Position numbers and translations under genes: made by a program. The notes under the pieces were generated by a model. It saw only the letters and a program-made list of their open reading frames with translations, was not told the origin of the DNA and searched no databases. A stretch of 64,000 nucleotides of DNA from Gracilaria domingensis (taxonomy: Eukaryota; Rhodophyta; Florideophyceae; Gracilariales; Gracilariaceae): contig VCMS01000165.1 of assembly GCA_022539475.1 (NCBI GenBank), forward strand, positions 110,084-174,083, in the 5' to 3' direction. This document shows, in pieces, positions 20,075 to 31,312 of the stretch (the stretch's first letter is position 1; each line of letters opens with the position of its first letter).

Positions 20075-22534
20075 CTACTGGAAAAGGCTGCCCATAACAC
20101 CAGCGTCGGGAAGCTGGGCTTCCTCATGCTCATTTTCAACGTCTGAAAAAGCCGATTCGACGATGACTTCGGTGATTGCCTCTTCTTCATTGATATGCTC
20201 ATTGTTTGCGTCAACGCTGGGGTCCATGTCAAAGTAGGAGACGAAATCTCCGGTGCCTAAAGGAGTCGCTGTCGGTTGCCCTTGGTGCGTCGGAGCTGTT
20301 TGCTCTGGAGCTACGTTAGATCCTTGTGGGGATGCCACTGCAGCATGAGCTGATCTCAATGCATTCTTACCAGAGCGATGTGTCTTTGAGTTCAGTGCAC
20401 GGTTAAAGGCACAGAAGATCATCTTTTCCACTTTGAGTGGATGGAGCCGGTTTCGTGAAGGGGTTCGAATTCTCCCCTGCAGGCTGAAACTCCTTTCCAC
20501 ACTTGACGATGAAGGGCTCACCGATAAAATGCGTAGGGCGAAGTCTCTCAACCAGTGATTACCTCTGAACTGCATCCAATAAACAACTGGAATATTCTTA
20601 AACGCCATCAGCGCTTCTCGTCGTGTCAGATTATCTGCTTGCGCCCTCCATGATAGCCGCGTGAAGCTAAATTCTTCGAACAATCGATGAACACCACCAT
20701 CAACTCCGCCTGAACTCGGTAGTTTTTGCGAAGGCGGGAACACATCGGAGGTAACGTACGCTCTGATGTGCCTCAACACATGTTTGTTGTAGTCTGTAAC
20801 GTCCTCATTTAGACTTCGAATATCGATAAAGTACGCCACGAAGTGTAGAGAAGTCAACAGCGGAATTTTTCGTGAGTCGTCTTTCATACGACCACGGAAG
20901 GATGTCAGTACTTGGTCCTTTCGAACGGCGGTGAAAAACGGCGTCAAAGGGAGGGCTTGGAGTTCTCGTTCAAGTTGCCTCGTTGCAGGGAACACTTCTG
21001 AGATGACAGAACTTTCGTCATCAAATATGCGCAAATACTGTCGCATGAGGCGGAACACATAATAGATGTCGAGGCACTTCTCAAATATGGAATTGTCGCG
21101 AACAGTGGCCTCAAAGTAGTCTCGTCGATGGGCATTCCTGTTCCCATACAAATTCTTGTGAAAGTCAGGACAGTCCACCAACTTCCTGTATATGGGTTTG
21201 CCCCTAATAAAGGAATGAAGCATTCCTTCCGAACTCGCAAAGCGAGTAGCCGCCATTTTCATTGGCAGCACTGCGGTTCGAATTGGGACAACGCGGCCAT
21301 ACTGATCGACTTCCCGGTTTCGTGTGATGTAGCCCGTGTTGCGAAGGTTTATGTTGAATTGATCCTTAAGTTGCTTAAAGCGGAAATAAAGTTTAGAATG
21401 CTTCCGTAAATCGTTGACTACCCCTGAAACGGTAGACAGTATATCACCAATCCACGGCAGTTCTCCGACGTCCTGCATTAACAGGTTTGCCACATGGGTC
21501 TGATCTTGCCCGGAAATGATGTGGTTATGTCGTCGTGCAATCTCCTCTTTTGCCTTAACGCAGGAGGCAGTATTGTCACTGACAACGCCAGTAACTCGGC
21601 TCATGTCTCCGAAATCTCCAAAGACTGAATCAACGATATCGGAGTAAAGGCTTGAATCGCAGCTGGCGGCTCCCGTATAAACAGAACGCAAAAAATACGT
21701 GACTCGGGAGCGATCAACACCGGTTATTGTGAGCAGCACGTTCACAACGTTCTCGGCATTTGCGTCGGTCCAGCCGTCAAAAATGAGCGTGCCGTAGGTT
21801 CAGCGTAGTGCGGAAGAAATTGATGACTTAACCAGATTCATCTGTTTCAAGTAGTATCCTTCGATATTCTTGCTTGCCATCCTGGCAATAGTCGGCACGT
21901 GGCGTTCCAATCGAGGATCCAAGAGCTTCACAATCTCCATGAGCTCGTTTTCATCTTTCCGTCTACTTAAAATGTTGAATGGAAGCATATTGTGCACAAT
22001 AAAACGTGTAAGTAGATCATGAAGCCGTGAAACTCTGCTGCCGAATTCCTTTTCCACCGTTTCATCCTTCGAAACGTGCCCAAGCTTCTCTTTCTTCTGA
22101 ATGGATACAGTTGGGGGTCTACTGAGGGCTGTAGAATCAGAACGTTCACGTACCTTAGACGGGGTAATGGGAATATCAAAACATTCAGACGTAGACCCAA
22201 GCTTTCGATGAGCTTTGAGTAGAGAAGGTGACTTGAGTAGTTTTGTCAAAGTGTCAGACGACGTAAATTCGCACTGTAGAAGATGTTGCCCGAGCTGCGT
22301 AGCATTCATTGTGGCAGATTTCGTCTGCCGCCCGCAGCCATTGCAAGTGGTATAGATATTGTCGGTAGGGGTTGTAGAATCATTGTCTTGCTGGAGTGAA
22401 AAGCACTCGGTTGGCGACCAGCTGCGCTTTCTTCCGACTTTGCGTGATGTGGATGAGTGGGATTGGTTTGGCAAAGACTGATTTGAAGCTGAGGCGTTAT
22501 TCGCAGACATTACGGGATTAGAAATATTCGCCAA
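20075..22534 (-). pseudogene. hAT-superfamily transposase with one in-frame stop
   Basis: A continuous 820-codon frame from an ATG at 22,534, broken only by a TGA at 21,800-21,802 (after codon 244). It shows a C-x2-C ... H-x4-C BED-like finger near residues 64-94, F-D-G-W just after the stop, V-V-S-D-N-T in the second aspartate region, and the hAT dimerisation block with S-V-E-R-S-F-S near nt 20,500. The tail is acidic and resembles that of the first copy at 5-2604. The stop lies between the finger region and the catalytic domain, so the enzyme half would need reinitiation or readthrough. Otherwise the frame is clean, indicating recent inactivation. Terminal repeats were not identified. Confidence 0.83.
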
Positions 22535-23666
22535 CTCAAGTCGGTGAGCGGTTAAACATGCGCGCTCTTTGTGAAAAACAGACGCTTAAAGAGAGATTCG
22601 TATTGCTTCTTGTGTTTTTGTAGCGGTGCGGCAAGACAAAGAAGCTCCAAGAGGAGCAATGCGTTCGAGAGCTGAGTAGTCGAGTGCATAATCAGAAGCA
22701 ATGGCTGCGGGTGGCTACAAAAGAAAGGGGCAATAGCAGGAGACCAAGATAAGAAATAGGCAACTTCTGACGTTTCCGTTGTTTAGTGCGCCAGTGTCAT
22801 GGGCGCGTGCTACGGTTTGTATGTAACCCAAATATCTGACTTCTGTTCTACAGAGTTTTTGTAACGTGAGCTCCACAGAAGTCAAATGTTTGGGTTAAAC
22901 TCTTTTGAATGCGCAGATGTTGCGTGGCGCGTTTTTATGGTGCAGTTTTAGGTCATGTCTGGCCGATGACCAGTGGCCATCAGCTGATTTTAAAGCCAGT
23001 CCGATGGTCCTGCCAAGATTGCATGACTTCTATACTACTTGGCAGAAATGCGTAGCAAAATATACACTGTTGCTTTGTAAGCAGTATTGCTCGGAACTCG
23101 AGAGTCGTAAGGGCAGCGACCAATCGTATGAATTTCACTTGGTATTCAATGCCTACGGCATTGAATATCAGGTGTACTTCGAAAGTAGACTCAACCAGCC
23201 CACACGTCGATTACTATTCGGCGTGTAACTACTGCAGTCACGTCTCCAAAGGACGATGGTATCGCCCAATAAATTTTCTTCGGAGGCAATAAATTTATTG
23301 AAGTTGTGTTTCGCTGGTGCCTACCTTGTAAAGGGCTGTCATGAACTGCCTTCTAGTGGCATCGCGCTTCATAATATACAGCTAAGGTTTGGTACGCCAA
23401 AAGGTCGGGATCAGAGAAAGGGTATTGGGGAAGGATGGCCGTCACAGTTGTGCGGAAGGTCAAATTCTGGTGGTTTAGAATTATGGGGAACCCAACTGGG
23501 TAACCTTCTCAAAGGCTCAAATATATACACGGCGCAATTTGATACGGCGATTTTCTCCGCCCCTCCGAAGAAAACAAGTTGAATTGATGTTGCTACCCTT
23601 GCTGCCGTTCGGCTTTGACACTCTTCTTCAGCACGCAACTCCCCCGCCTCACGATGACAGTCTTAC
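22535..23666. other. Intergenic between two transposons
   Basis: Apart from the hairpin at 22,825-22,896, two frames of about 107 codons (22,905-23,228 and 23,256-23,582, plus) lack recognisable features. This stretch may include the 5' flank of the pogo-like element. Confidence 0.35.
22825..22896. repeat. Inverted repeat / hairpin, 22-bp arms
   Basis: The arms at 22,825-22,846 and 22,875-22,896 are reverse complements at 20 of 22 positions and are separated by 28 bases. Transcribed, this would fold into a long near-perfect stem. It lies in gene-free DNA between the second hAT and the pogo-like element. Confidence 0.75.
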
Positions 23667-25637
23667 TTGGTCTCATTGCCAAGAATGCCGAAGTCAATGC
23701 GGACAATGTCCGCACACTACAAGAGACAAAGAAAAGCACGTGAAAGTGAAAAAATGCGACGTAAGGCAGCACTGGAGCTTTTGCGTACCGGTCTCTCTCT
23801 TCGAAAGACAGCGACGGAGACGGACGTTTCCTTTGCGACGGTTCAGAGGATTCGAGCAGCGCTACTCAAAAAGAACGACAGCGAGCTTCAAAAGCTTCTA
23901 GATCCTATAAACCACCACGCTGGAAGAAGATTTGTCGTCGAAATGCCGGAGCAGTTGCTCCTTGTTAACCGCGCATTCGAAGCTGCTCGCAGAGGGTTCG
24001 CAATCGACTACGAACAAATGAGATTGTTACTAAGCCGTGTCACAGAAGACAACCGAGATGGATTCAAGAACAAACTACCTTCCCATGATACTTTGCGCCG
24101 TTTCCGTGCACTACATAGACAGTTGACATTTCGAAATGCGGAGAACATGACAGCCGCACGTTTGGCTGAGCAGTCATACAGCCATGTAAAGACTCTGAAA
24201 GAAGTTTTGGAGCAGCTTGATGAAAAGCATCCCGGCATTTTGAGCGATCCTAACCGCGTTTGGAACTATGACGAAACCAGCGTAATGCCTGAGTTTGGCA
24301 GGCGGGTGAAGTGCTTCTGTCCAGCCGATAGTAACCGAGGGGGCACGAGACTGGCAATGAAAGAGAATGGGAAACATGTTACAGCAGGAATTGCTGTGTC
24401 AGCTGCAGGTCACGTCGCACCCTTGCTACTTATCATAGCTGGTAAGCGTAAAATGTCCCACTGGCTGGCTCCATTGCACCGCAAAGACTTTCAAGAGTCA
24501 GACGGAAGGCCACACTGGCTGACGAAAAAAGATTGGTGCCCAGGTGATACATGTTTACTGATGAGTGCGAATGGCTCCGTTGAAAAGGAAAACATGAAAC
24601 TTGTAGTGAAACATATCAACGACTACATTCGAACTATCGTCCCACAGGAGAAACCCGTTCTATTGATGCTGGACGGTCATAGTTCTCGGGACGGCATAGG
24701 ATGGCTTGAAGTTTGTGAGGTTGCTAACGTGTTCGTAGTCAAGCTGCCGGCGAACACTACCCACTTTTTACAGCCATGTGACAAGGCAGTGAACAAGGCA
24801 TTCCAAGTTACTATTAGGAAAACTCGAGATGATCTCATGCGTCAGTGTCATATATCTCATTCTAACGTTGCTCTGAAGATCAAGATGGCCGTAGCCGGAT
24901 TCCACGCGATAACCCCGGCGGTTGTAAAGAAAGCGTTTAGGGAGGCCCGGCTATGGCCAATGGACTATCGCTTTATGAAGCCGTTTTCTCCGTCAGATGG
25001 AGAGGGTGTTGCACACCGAATGTTGCAAAGTGGCTGTATGATTCATCATGACACATTTAATCTACATTCTGTGTCAGCATTTCAGAACCAGCGTGCCAAG
25101 AGAACCTTGATGTCTCAAATTCATGCCATGACATCAACAGGCAGTAGACCATCTTTTGCGTTGGCGGAAATTGCTATTTTGATGCGTAATAGATATGTTG
25201 TGGAGCAGTTGTTGTGGAACGGTGTTGGCCCGTCGAAGAAAGCGACCGCTTTACAAGAGCCGAACAAAATGATTGAGGCAGGTAATGAAGCTGAATTGTT
25301 AACTGTCGAGAAGATGAAAGCAAAACTTGCTGCGATGAAGGCCAGTAAGCCTTCAAAGAAGCGTGTGAGTGGGGGCAAAGGCTCTAAGGTTGATGATGGA
25401 TCGGCTGATAAGGAAAACATTGGTGCACAAACGAGTCAAAACTCTGTATCATCACCAAAGAACCGCAAGAGCCGTAGTTTTGATGACCTACCAATTGCGC
25501 AGTGGCCAATTCCTTATTGTCGTCGTGAAGTGGCTCCAACCGTTTTGCAGACAATTGACTGCAATAGGACAGCGGCTGAAGCGTTGGTTTCTCTCTCGGA
25601 GAACAGCGGGAGAGGAAACAATAGTGCCAGCCGCTGA
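23667..25637 (+). CDS. Pogo/Tigger-like DDE_1 transposase
   Basis: An intact frame of 656 codons. An N-terminal helix-turn-helix (residues about 35-75, A-L-E-L-L ... L-S-L-R-K-T-A ... T-V-Q-R-I) precedes a DDE_1 catalytic domain. The acidic triad lies in W-N-Y-D-E-T-S (about residue 197), L-M-L-D-G-H (about 332) and F-L-Q-P-C-D (about 371), which is typical of the pogo/Tc1-mariner-related family. The C-terminal third is basic and low in complexity. The enzyme would bind its own terminal repeats and insert at TA. Because all three acidic residues and the frame are preserved, this copy may be young or co-opted. The best start could be the ATG at 23,667 or the one at residue 6; clear terminal repeats were not found. 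Confidence 0.88.
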   Translation: MVSLPRMPKSMRTMSAHYKRQRKARESEKMRRKAALELLRTGLSLRKTATETDVSFATVQRIRAALLKKNDSELQKLLDPINHHAGRRFVVEMPEQLLLVNRAFEAARRGFAIDYEQMRLLLSRVTEDNRDGFKNKLPSHDTLRRFRALHRQLTFRNAENMTAARLAEQSYSHVKTLKEVLEQLDEKHPGILSDPNRVWNYDETSVMPEFGRRVKCFCPADSNRGGTRLAMKENGKHVTAGIAVSAAGHVAPLLLIIAGKRKMSHWLAPLHRKDFQESDGRPHWLTKKDWCPGDTCLLMSANGSVEKENMKLVVKHINDYIRTIVPQEKPVLLMLDGHSSRDGIGWLEVCEVANVFVVKLPANTTHFLQPCDKAVNKAFQVTIRKTRDDLMRQCHISHSNVALKIKMAVAGFHAITPAVVKKAFREARLWPMDYRFMKPFSPSDGEGVAHRMLQSGCMIHHDTFNLHSVSAFQNQRAKRTLMSQIHAMTSTGSRPSFALAEIAILMRNRYVVEQLLWNGVGPSKKATALQEPNKMIEAGNEAELLTVEKMKAKLAAMKASKPSKKRVSGGKGSKVDDGSADKENIGAQTSQNSVSSPKNRKSRSFDDLPIAQWPIPYCRREVAPTVLQTIDCNRTAAEALVSLSENSGRGNNSASR

Positions 25638-26287
25638 TTCAAATTGCACCGGCCGGTTCAAATTGACAACAAGGTGTGCTCATTTGGGCAACAATATCGC
25701 GCAAATAGGCTACGTAAATGAATGTTTCTGTACTGTCGTTATGTGTATCAGATTGGGCCGGCGAGGAGGGCTACCCCATAAAATTTTCGGGGGTTAGGAT
25801 ACCGTCGGGTACATGGATCTGGAGTATGAGCATTGTGCCCGCGTTTGCAGATTGAAAAAATAGTCTTGACTGGTTGGGTTGCCGCCGCAACCAAATCTTG
25901 GGTTGGGCGGACACCGCCGTATTTTGACTTTTTACGGTGCAAAAAATTATCCACTGGTAGACTTGCTCTTATCGGAATACATATTTATTGAACCAATTTT
26001 ATCCTTATATCCTTGAGATGTATAGATTCATAGGATTGGTCGTGCCTACTGGCCTAGGATGAAGCAGGCCGGTGAAGTCTTGCTCAAAGACCTAAAATGT
26101 CAGGGCCCCCACACCCGTAGAAACCAATTTGGGAAGGGTATACGTACTGAAGAGTGCTTGGACTGACTCGCATACAGGAAGCTAGGTATATGCTCGGAAA
26201 TGAGCGAGGTCGTTCTCTCCCTGACACCAACCAAGCTTCAACACTTTCTTTTTCCAGACAACCCTGAGCGTACCTGTTATCGCATCC
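25638..26287. other. Intergenic upstream of GalNAc-transferase
   Basis: No gene is seen. It includes the 3' flank of the pogo-like element and the promoter side of the glycosyltransferase gene. A small GGTTGC/GCAACC stem lies near 25,875. Confidence 0.35.
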
Positions 26288-27802
26288 ATGGTAACTCCAT
26301 CGTCCATTTACAGCCGGAGGAAACTGCGTTCTTCAAATGATGAACAAAGAAGCATGGATCGCTCTTCTCCGTCTAGTTCAGGCTCCAACAAGTTTCGTAA
26401 AACCTCCTCTCCATTTATGAAGCGCGGGCTGCTCCAGTTGGCGTTCGCTATGCTCATGGCTGCCCTCGGATGGTTTGCACGTGACTTTAGTGGTTCAACC
26501 AGCTCCAATGACATCCGGTCTTTCGAAGATCCGCCATGGTGGTTGGAGGACACTCTGGATGACTTCTTCTCTCGCGTATACGTTCCCGGGCTCCCAGCTG
26601 TTCGCAAGCTGAATGTATCGGCATACTTCACTGGCATGTGCGGCCGCTATCGTTTTGACGAGAGCGCAATGCCTACCGCAAGTATCATTGTCACTACACA
26701 AAATGAGCAAAATGGAATGTTGACACTAACAGTGCAAACCCTTTTAGCGCGAACACCGCCTGAACTGTTGAAGGAGATTATTATAATAGATGATAACGGA
26801 TTGGAACCATACCGGGACACTATCAACGAGGCAGAGTTTGTAGATCTTAGGCGTGTAAGTCCAAAGGTGAAGATATTGACAAACACTGAAAGGGAAGGGG
26901 TCGCAAGATGCAGAATGCGTGGGTCTAGAGCTGCAACTGGAGACGTTCTTGTCTTTGTGGATAGTCATGTGGAGATGCTCAGTGCCACCTGGCTTCAGCA
27001 TCTTTTGCTTCCCATACTTGAGCAACCAAAAACTATTGCAGCCCAAACACTTGATATCATTAGTGACCTTGATTGGTCATACGGACCAGGGAGCGGCGAT
27101 TTGCTGTATGGTGTGATCTCGGACAAATTCTGGTTTAGTTACCAACGATCTCGTTTCAGTGGCCCTGATGGAAATGGGTCCGAGACAGAAACGCCTGGTA
27201 GAAGACTACCTTACGAAACGCCTTTTGCTGCGGGGAGCCTTTTCGCTATCAGGCGGGACGTCTTTATGGACTTGGGTGGGTACGATGAAGGAATGTACGT
27301 CTGGGGTGGGGAGAATACGGATTTTGCCATAAAGATGTGGTGTTGTGGAGGTCGCCTGGTGATGGTTCCGTGTTCAAGAGTTGGTCATATGTATCGGCTG
27401 CACATACAGGACACTGGTCGATGGCCACCAGAGCTTCCTCAGGAGCTAACTGACAGACTTCATCTCGGCGGGCCAGCTGCATTTCTGGTTGACGGGCAGC
27501 CTTCAAGCAACTTTTCAAGAATAACTATGAGGAACAATATCAGAGTTATGGAACGGTGGGCGAAGCATTCGAATGCGAAGACTGGATATTATAAGGAAAC
27601 TCTCGGGTCAGAAACTCTTCCGGAGGAATGGCAGATATTCGCAGATGAGATGAAGACGGAAAAGTATGCTGTGCGTCAGCAGGAGGTAATCGACAAAAAT
27701 CAATGCCGTGACTTTGATTGGTTCGATAAACACGTGATGGTAAAGCTGGCTGGGGTCCATCACCCTTGGCACCCAGAATCACCCGGGAAGACGTGGATTT
27801 GA
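26288..27802 (+). CDS. Polypeptide N-acetylgalactosaminyltransferase-like (GT27), no lectin domain
   Basis: 504 codons. A short basic cytoplasmic tail and one membrane segment (about 47-63) give a type II Golgi topology. The GT-A domain opens at A-S-I-I-V-T-T-Q-N-E (131-140). The metal-binding D-S-H is at 225-227, and the Gal/GalNAc-transferase motif runs from G-G-Y-D-E-G-M (330-336) through W-G-G-E-N (339-343) to C-S-R-V-G-H-M-Y-R (362-370). The family transfers GalNAc from UDP-GalNAc to Ser/Thr in the Golgi lumen. The usual E-x-S-F-R after W-G-G-E-N reads D-F-A-I-K here, a noticeable departure. The protein stops soon after the catalytic domain, so the ricin-type lectin domain of typical family members is missing. 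A second member follows 1.5 kb downstream on the same strand. Confidence 0.87.
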   Translation: MVTPSSIYSRRKLRSSNDEQRSMDRSSPSSSGSNKFRKTSSPFMKRGLLQLAFAMLMAALGWFARDFSGSTSSNDIRSFEDPPWWLEDTLDDFFSRVYVPGLPAVRKLNVSAYFTGMCGRYRFDESAMPTASIIVTTQNEQNGMLTLTVQTLLARTPPELLKEIIIIDDNGLEPYRDTINEAEFVDLRRVSPKVKILTNTEREGVARCRMRGSRAATGDVLVFVDSHVEMLSATWLQHLLLPILEQPKTIAAQTLDIISDLDWSYGPGSGDLLYGVISDKFWFSYQRSRFSGPDGNGSETETPGRRLPYETPFAAGSLFAIRRDVFMDLGGYDEGMYVWGGENTDFAIKMWCCGGRLVMVPCSRVGHMYRLHIQDTGRWPPELPQELTDRLHLGGPAAFLVDGQPSSNFSRITMRNNIRVMERWAKHSNAKTGYYKETLGSETLPEEWQIFADEMKTEKYAVRQQEVIDKNQCRDFDWFDKHVMVKLAGVHHPWHPESPGKTWI

Positions 27803-29365
27803 TTGAATTGGGGATCGTTCGCGGAATGGTAAACACTGATAATATCGTTCTTATGTCCATTCGCGGACAAAAGATCAGACCGAAATTTGCCACACTGTGT
27901 CTATCAGGGCAGCATCCTTGACCAAGACAGCTTTGGGCGTACGTCAACTTGACAAATTGCGTAACATGAATGCGGTAGCGAGATTGAACATTTGTGCAGG
28001 TACCGCTCTTAGTTAACGAAGTTATGTGATAATCTGCTCTTTGCGTCACGCAATGGTATCAACGAATCAAGCTTCAGACTGTCTTGCTTCGAAACGGGCG
28101 CAGGAAGGTAGTACCCGTCTTGTCGACGACTTTTGACTTTCAATTGTTTAGTATTTCACCAGGCATCCCCCTCACTTCAGCCTGCTATGCGAAGTCTCTG
28201 GCACGGAATCGTAAGAGAAGGACCGCTCCGAAGGAAGTTGGGAACAATTGAGCTGCGAGCACCGCACTCTTGTGCCAACAGTAACAAGCGGCTTTTCTTG
28301 AGATTCAAAGGATTTGTTCAAAGTCGAAAGTTTATGGCCAGGGAGGATACACTTTATGTGCTGCTACCTGAAACGCAGAGACGATTCGCGATTCAAAGCC
28401 GAAGGTTGTGTTGCGCAATCAAAGCTGAAACCGAAAGGATGATCGCATTCATTCGCAGGCTTCCTCCTCTTGTAGTGGTCAGCAGATGTGCAGCGCCCGG
28501 ATATTTAGTGATAACTTATCACTGAAAAGGTCATACCAACGGTACAGTACCCACACCTTTTTTTTCTTCTTCGTGGCTGCAACATGGTGTTTTGATCGTT
28601 CTGGATATCGCACTGTCCTTGATGGATAAATTTCAACATGTGCATCATGCCCTGAAGAGGATGCAAACGACAAGGTTTTGGTAATCAATGATTATTCACT
28701 AACCACATGACATGTTTGCGTAATCATTACATACAGTAGTGTTAGACCGAACGTTTAATGCATTGTATAGGTAATCGTATTAAATACGTGCACGTGTACA
28801 AGGAGGTTGACAACAGTACACGTACGTGTACCGCAGCTTGGGCTTGTGTGTCGTGGAACTGACGGTAAGCTTACAATGGGCGGTGGCAGATCGAAACGCA
28901 CAATCCGCGCTCGTAGCCCACGAGTGGTAGGGGCGCTAAGTAAGTTACGGTAGGGCGTGATGACGTCGAAGAGAAAGTATGACACTGTATGCCGGCAAGA
29001 GTGTTGTGCTCAGCGAGCCTCTTGTGGCTTCCCAGATGGATCTCATCGAGCCAGTGCTCACACTGAGCGCTTTTCTCGTTGTTTGGTCAACCATTGAAAA
29101 TATTTCTCCCCCGTTATAGATACCCCTGGTACGTAGATATCTCCGTTTGGTGGCCGTTGGCACGGCGGTGAATTATGATTTGCAGGTCAACTCCGTGACC
29201 CAACTTTTATGTCGACCACAGGGCATCAGATAATATTAGCGTTTCACACGGCCACGAGCGACAGCAGGCTATTAGCACGACTTCTGTACGTCGGTACCGG
29301 CGTTTACCGGCAGCCAAGTTTATGACATCTTCATCATTACACGTCTTCCTATAGAAGCACTCAGG
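27803..29365. other. Intergenic between the two GalNAc-transferases
   Basis: The longest frame (28,133-28,525, plus, 130 codons) has no recognisable features. No repeat or RNA gene is evident. It likely carries the 3' end of the first gene and the promoter of the second. Confidence 0.35.
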
Positions 29366-31312
29366 ATGAATTACGCTCTACCACTGCGAAGAAAAACTTT
29401 ACGTCGCCTCAAGGCTAAACGAGTAAGACGGAAAGCAGTTGCTGCCGTCGCCGTAACGCTGACAGTGTTTGTGTATCTGGCATTCGGAGCGTCGCACAAA
29501 CCCTCTCGACGTGTTCCGGGACACGTTCCGAGGCATGTTCCGAGACATGTTCCGCGCATTGAGCTCTCCGAAATGAAACGTCCTCGGCATGTTCCGAACA
29601 TTAAGCTTCCGAACATGAAGATTAACCAAGGCGGTTCGCGGTTGCGTTTAGAGCAAGAGCCAATAACAGATGAAGAACACCTGCACGGAAAACATATAGG
29701 CGAGTTGAATGGTGTACCTCACTGGGTCCCGACTCCACTAGACTTTCTCGCTCAAAGCGAGGAGGAAAAACATTTTGCTCATACCAACTGCAGTTTCAAT
29801 CGCATGCGTTCAGATTCACTCGCGCTGGATAGACCCATCCCGGATGTTCGACCAGACGTGTGCGCTACGGAATGGTTCTACGATTCGACAGCCAAATTGC
29901 CCACAACCTCCGTTGTCATTGTGTTCTACAACGAACCATTATCGACGCTACTTCGCTCAGTTCATTCGATACTCAACCGAACCCCGCCTCACTTGCTGCA
30001 CCAAATCATCCTTGTGGACGATGGCAGCGATGATGGCGCACCATGGCTGCTCGACGGCGCTGACTTGGATCAGCATATTGCTGTGCTACCCAAAGTCATC
30101 CTATCACGCTTGAAGGGAAGGAACGGCCTAATGGCTGCTCGTAACAGCGGTGCAAGTCTGGTATCTGGCGACACAATAACATTCCTAGATTGCCATATTG
30201 AAGTCGGTCCTGGTTGGGTACAGCCGTTGATGGGGCGCATTGCTGAGGGTGTTCTAGACGGCGTGAACCATGTTGTTGTGCCCAGTATCGACTTTATTGA
30301 CGCAGATACATTTGCGTACACCAAAGGTGGAATAGATATCCTTACCCATACATGGGGTCTGACACAGGCTGGAATGCCAGGTGGATACTCTCAAAACGAT
30401 TCCAAACCTATCCAGTCTCCCATCATGGCTGGAGGATTATTGTCATTATCCACTGCTTACTTTGACGAATTGGGCTTTTATGATCCGGAAATGCAGCTAT
30501 GGGGCGGAGAGGAGATGGAGATTTCATTCCGCATATGGCTTTGCGGAGGCACCATTGAGTGGGTGCCCTGTTCGCGGATTGGGCATGTATTCCGCTCCGA
30601 CAAGCACTGGAAAGGGAGTCTGTACACGATTCCCGAGGGAACTATACAGCGGAACCGAATGCGAGCAGCGTTTTGGATGGGAGAATACAAGATTCTGTAC
30701 GAGGTTTCCACGATGCCATTGCCAGACGGTATGGATATTGGGGACATGAGTTTCTACGAGGATATCAAGAAACGAATGAAATGTCGTTCTTTCAAGTGGT
30801 ACCTGGAAAACGTTAACACCAAGCTTCTAAGCGATGCTAAGAAATTGATGGGCCCCGATGGGTCTCCACGTTTCCAGGCGACGGGGTACTTGAGGAATAA
30901 CCAAAGTAGGTCGTGCCTTGATCATCTGCACGAGAACGGAGACCGCGCCGTATTCGGTGTATTTCCATGCCATTATCAGCAAGGCAGTCAGTCAATAGTG
31001 TTGACTTCGTCAAATCTGGTGTTATCGGGTGAACACTTGCTGGATGGGTGCCTGACGCGCGGCGAGGACTCCAAGCTATTTCGCGAAAAGTGCAGCAACT
31101 TAAAGACGTCGCAACAAACCTGGCAGCCCACATTCGCTCCGGACGGTACGAACGTGTACATGACGTACGAGGGCCAGTGTCTGACTGTCGTGGGCGGAAG
31201 CGATGCAGGCGGAAAGAGCCTGATGTCGTTACGCATGAAGCCGTGCGGGAAAGCGCCGCTCGCAGGCTTTCAGAAATGGGAGTGGGAGCACCGCATCGCG
31301 CGGGACAAGTGA
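29366..31312 (+). CDS. Polypeptide N-acetylgalactosaminyltransferase with ricin-type lectin domain
   Basis: 648 codons. A very basic N-terminus precedes a membrane anchor (about 24-41). A lumenal stem follows with a short repeated H-V-P-R unit (residues 53-77). The GT-A domain has T-S-V-V-I-V-F-Y-N-E (181-190), V-D-D-G-S-D-D-G (217-224), the metal-binding D-C-H (275-277) and the family motif W-G-G-E-E-M-E-I-S-F-R (379-389), then C-S-R-I-G-H-V-F-R (402-410). Residues about 515-645 form a ricin B-like lectin domain with paired Cys and a final W-E-W. This is the canonical GALNT architecture for O-GalNAc initiation in the Golgi. Motifs match the animal-type consensus more closely than those of the upstream neighbour (26,288-27,802). 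Confidence 0.9.
   Translation: MNYALPLRRKTLRRLKAKRVRRKAVAAVAVTLTVFVYLAFGASHKPSRRVPGHVPRHVPRHVPRIELSEMKRPRHVPNIKLPNMKINQGGSRLRLEQEPITDEEHLHGKHIGELNGVPHWVPTPLDFLAQSEEEKHFAHTNCSFNRMRSDSLALDRPIPDVRPDVCATEWFYDSTAKLPTTSVVIVFYNEPLSTLLRSVHSILNRTPPHLLHQIILVDDGSDDGAPWLLDGADLDQHIAVLPKVILSRLKGRNGLMAARNSGASLVSGDTITFLDCHIEVGPGWVQPLMGRIAEGVLDGVNHVVVPSIDFIDADTFAYTKGGIDILTHTWGLTQAGMPGGYSQNDSKPIQSPIMAGGLLSLSTAYFDELGFYDPEMQLWGGEEMEISFRIWLCGGTIEWVPCSRIGHVFRSDKHWKGSLYTIPEGTIQRNRMRAAFWMGEYKILYEVSTMPLPDGMDIGDMSFYEDIKKRMKCRSFKWYLENVNTKLLSDAKKLMGPDGSPRFQATGYLRNNQSRSCLDHLHENGDRAVFGVFPCHYQQGSQSIVLTSSNLVLSGEHLLDGCLTRGEDSKLFREKCSNLKTSQQTWQPTFAPDGTNVYMTYEGQCLTVVGGSDAGGKSLMSLRMKPCGKAPLAGFQKWEWEHRIARDK

Noticed and set aside
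23480-25793. TTATGGGG/CCCCATAA motifs on both sides of the pogo-like transposase, resembling the piggyBac-like end repeats
   Set aside because: Similarity covers only 12-13 bases and the surrounding sequence does not align; not enough to call terminal repeats.
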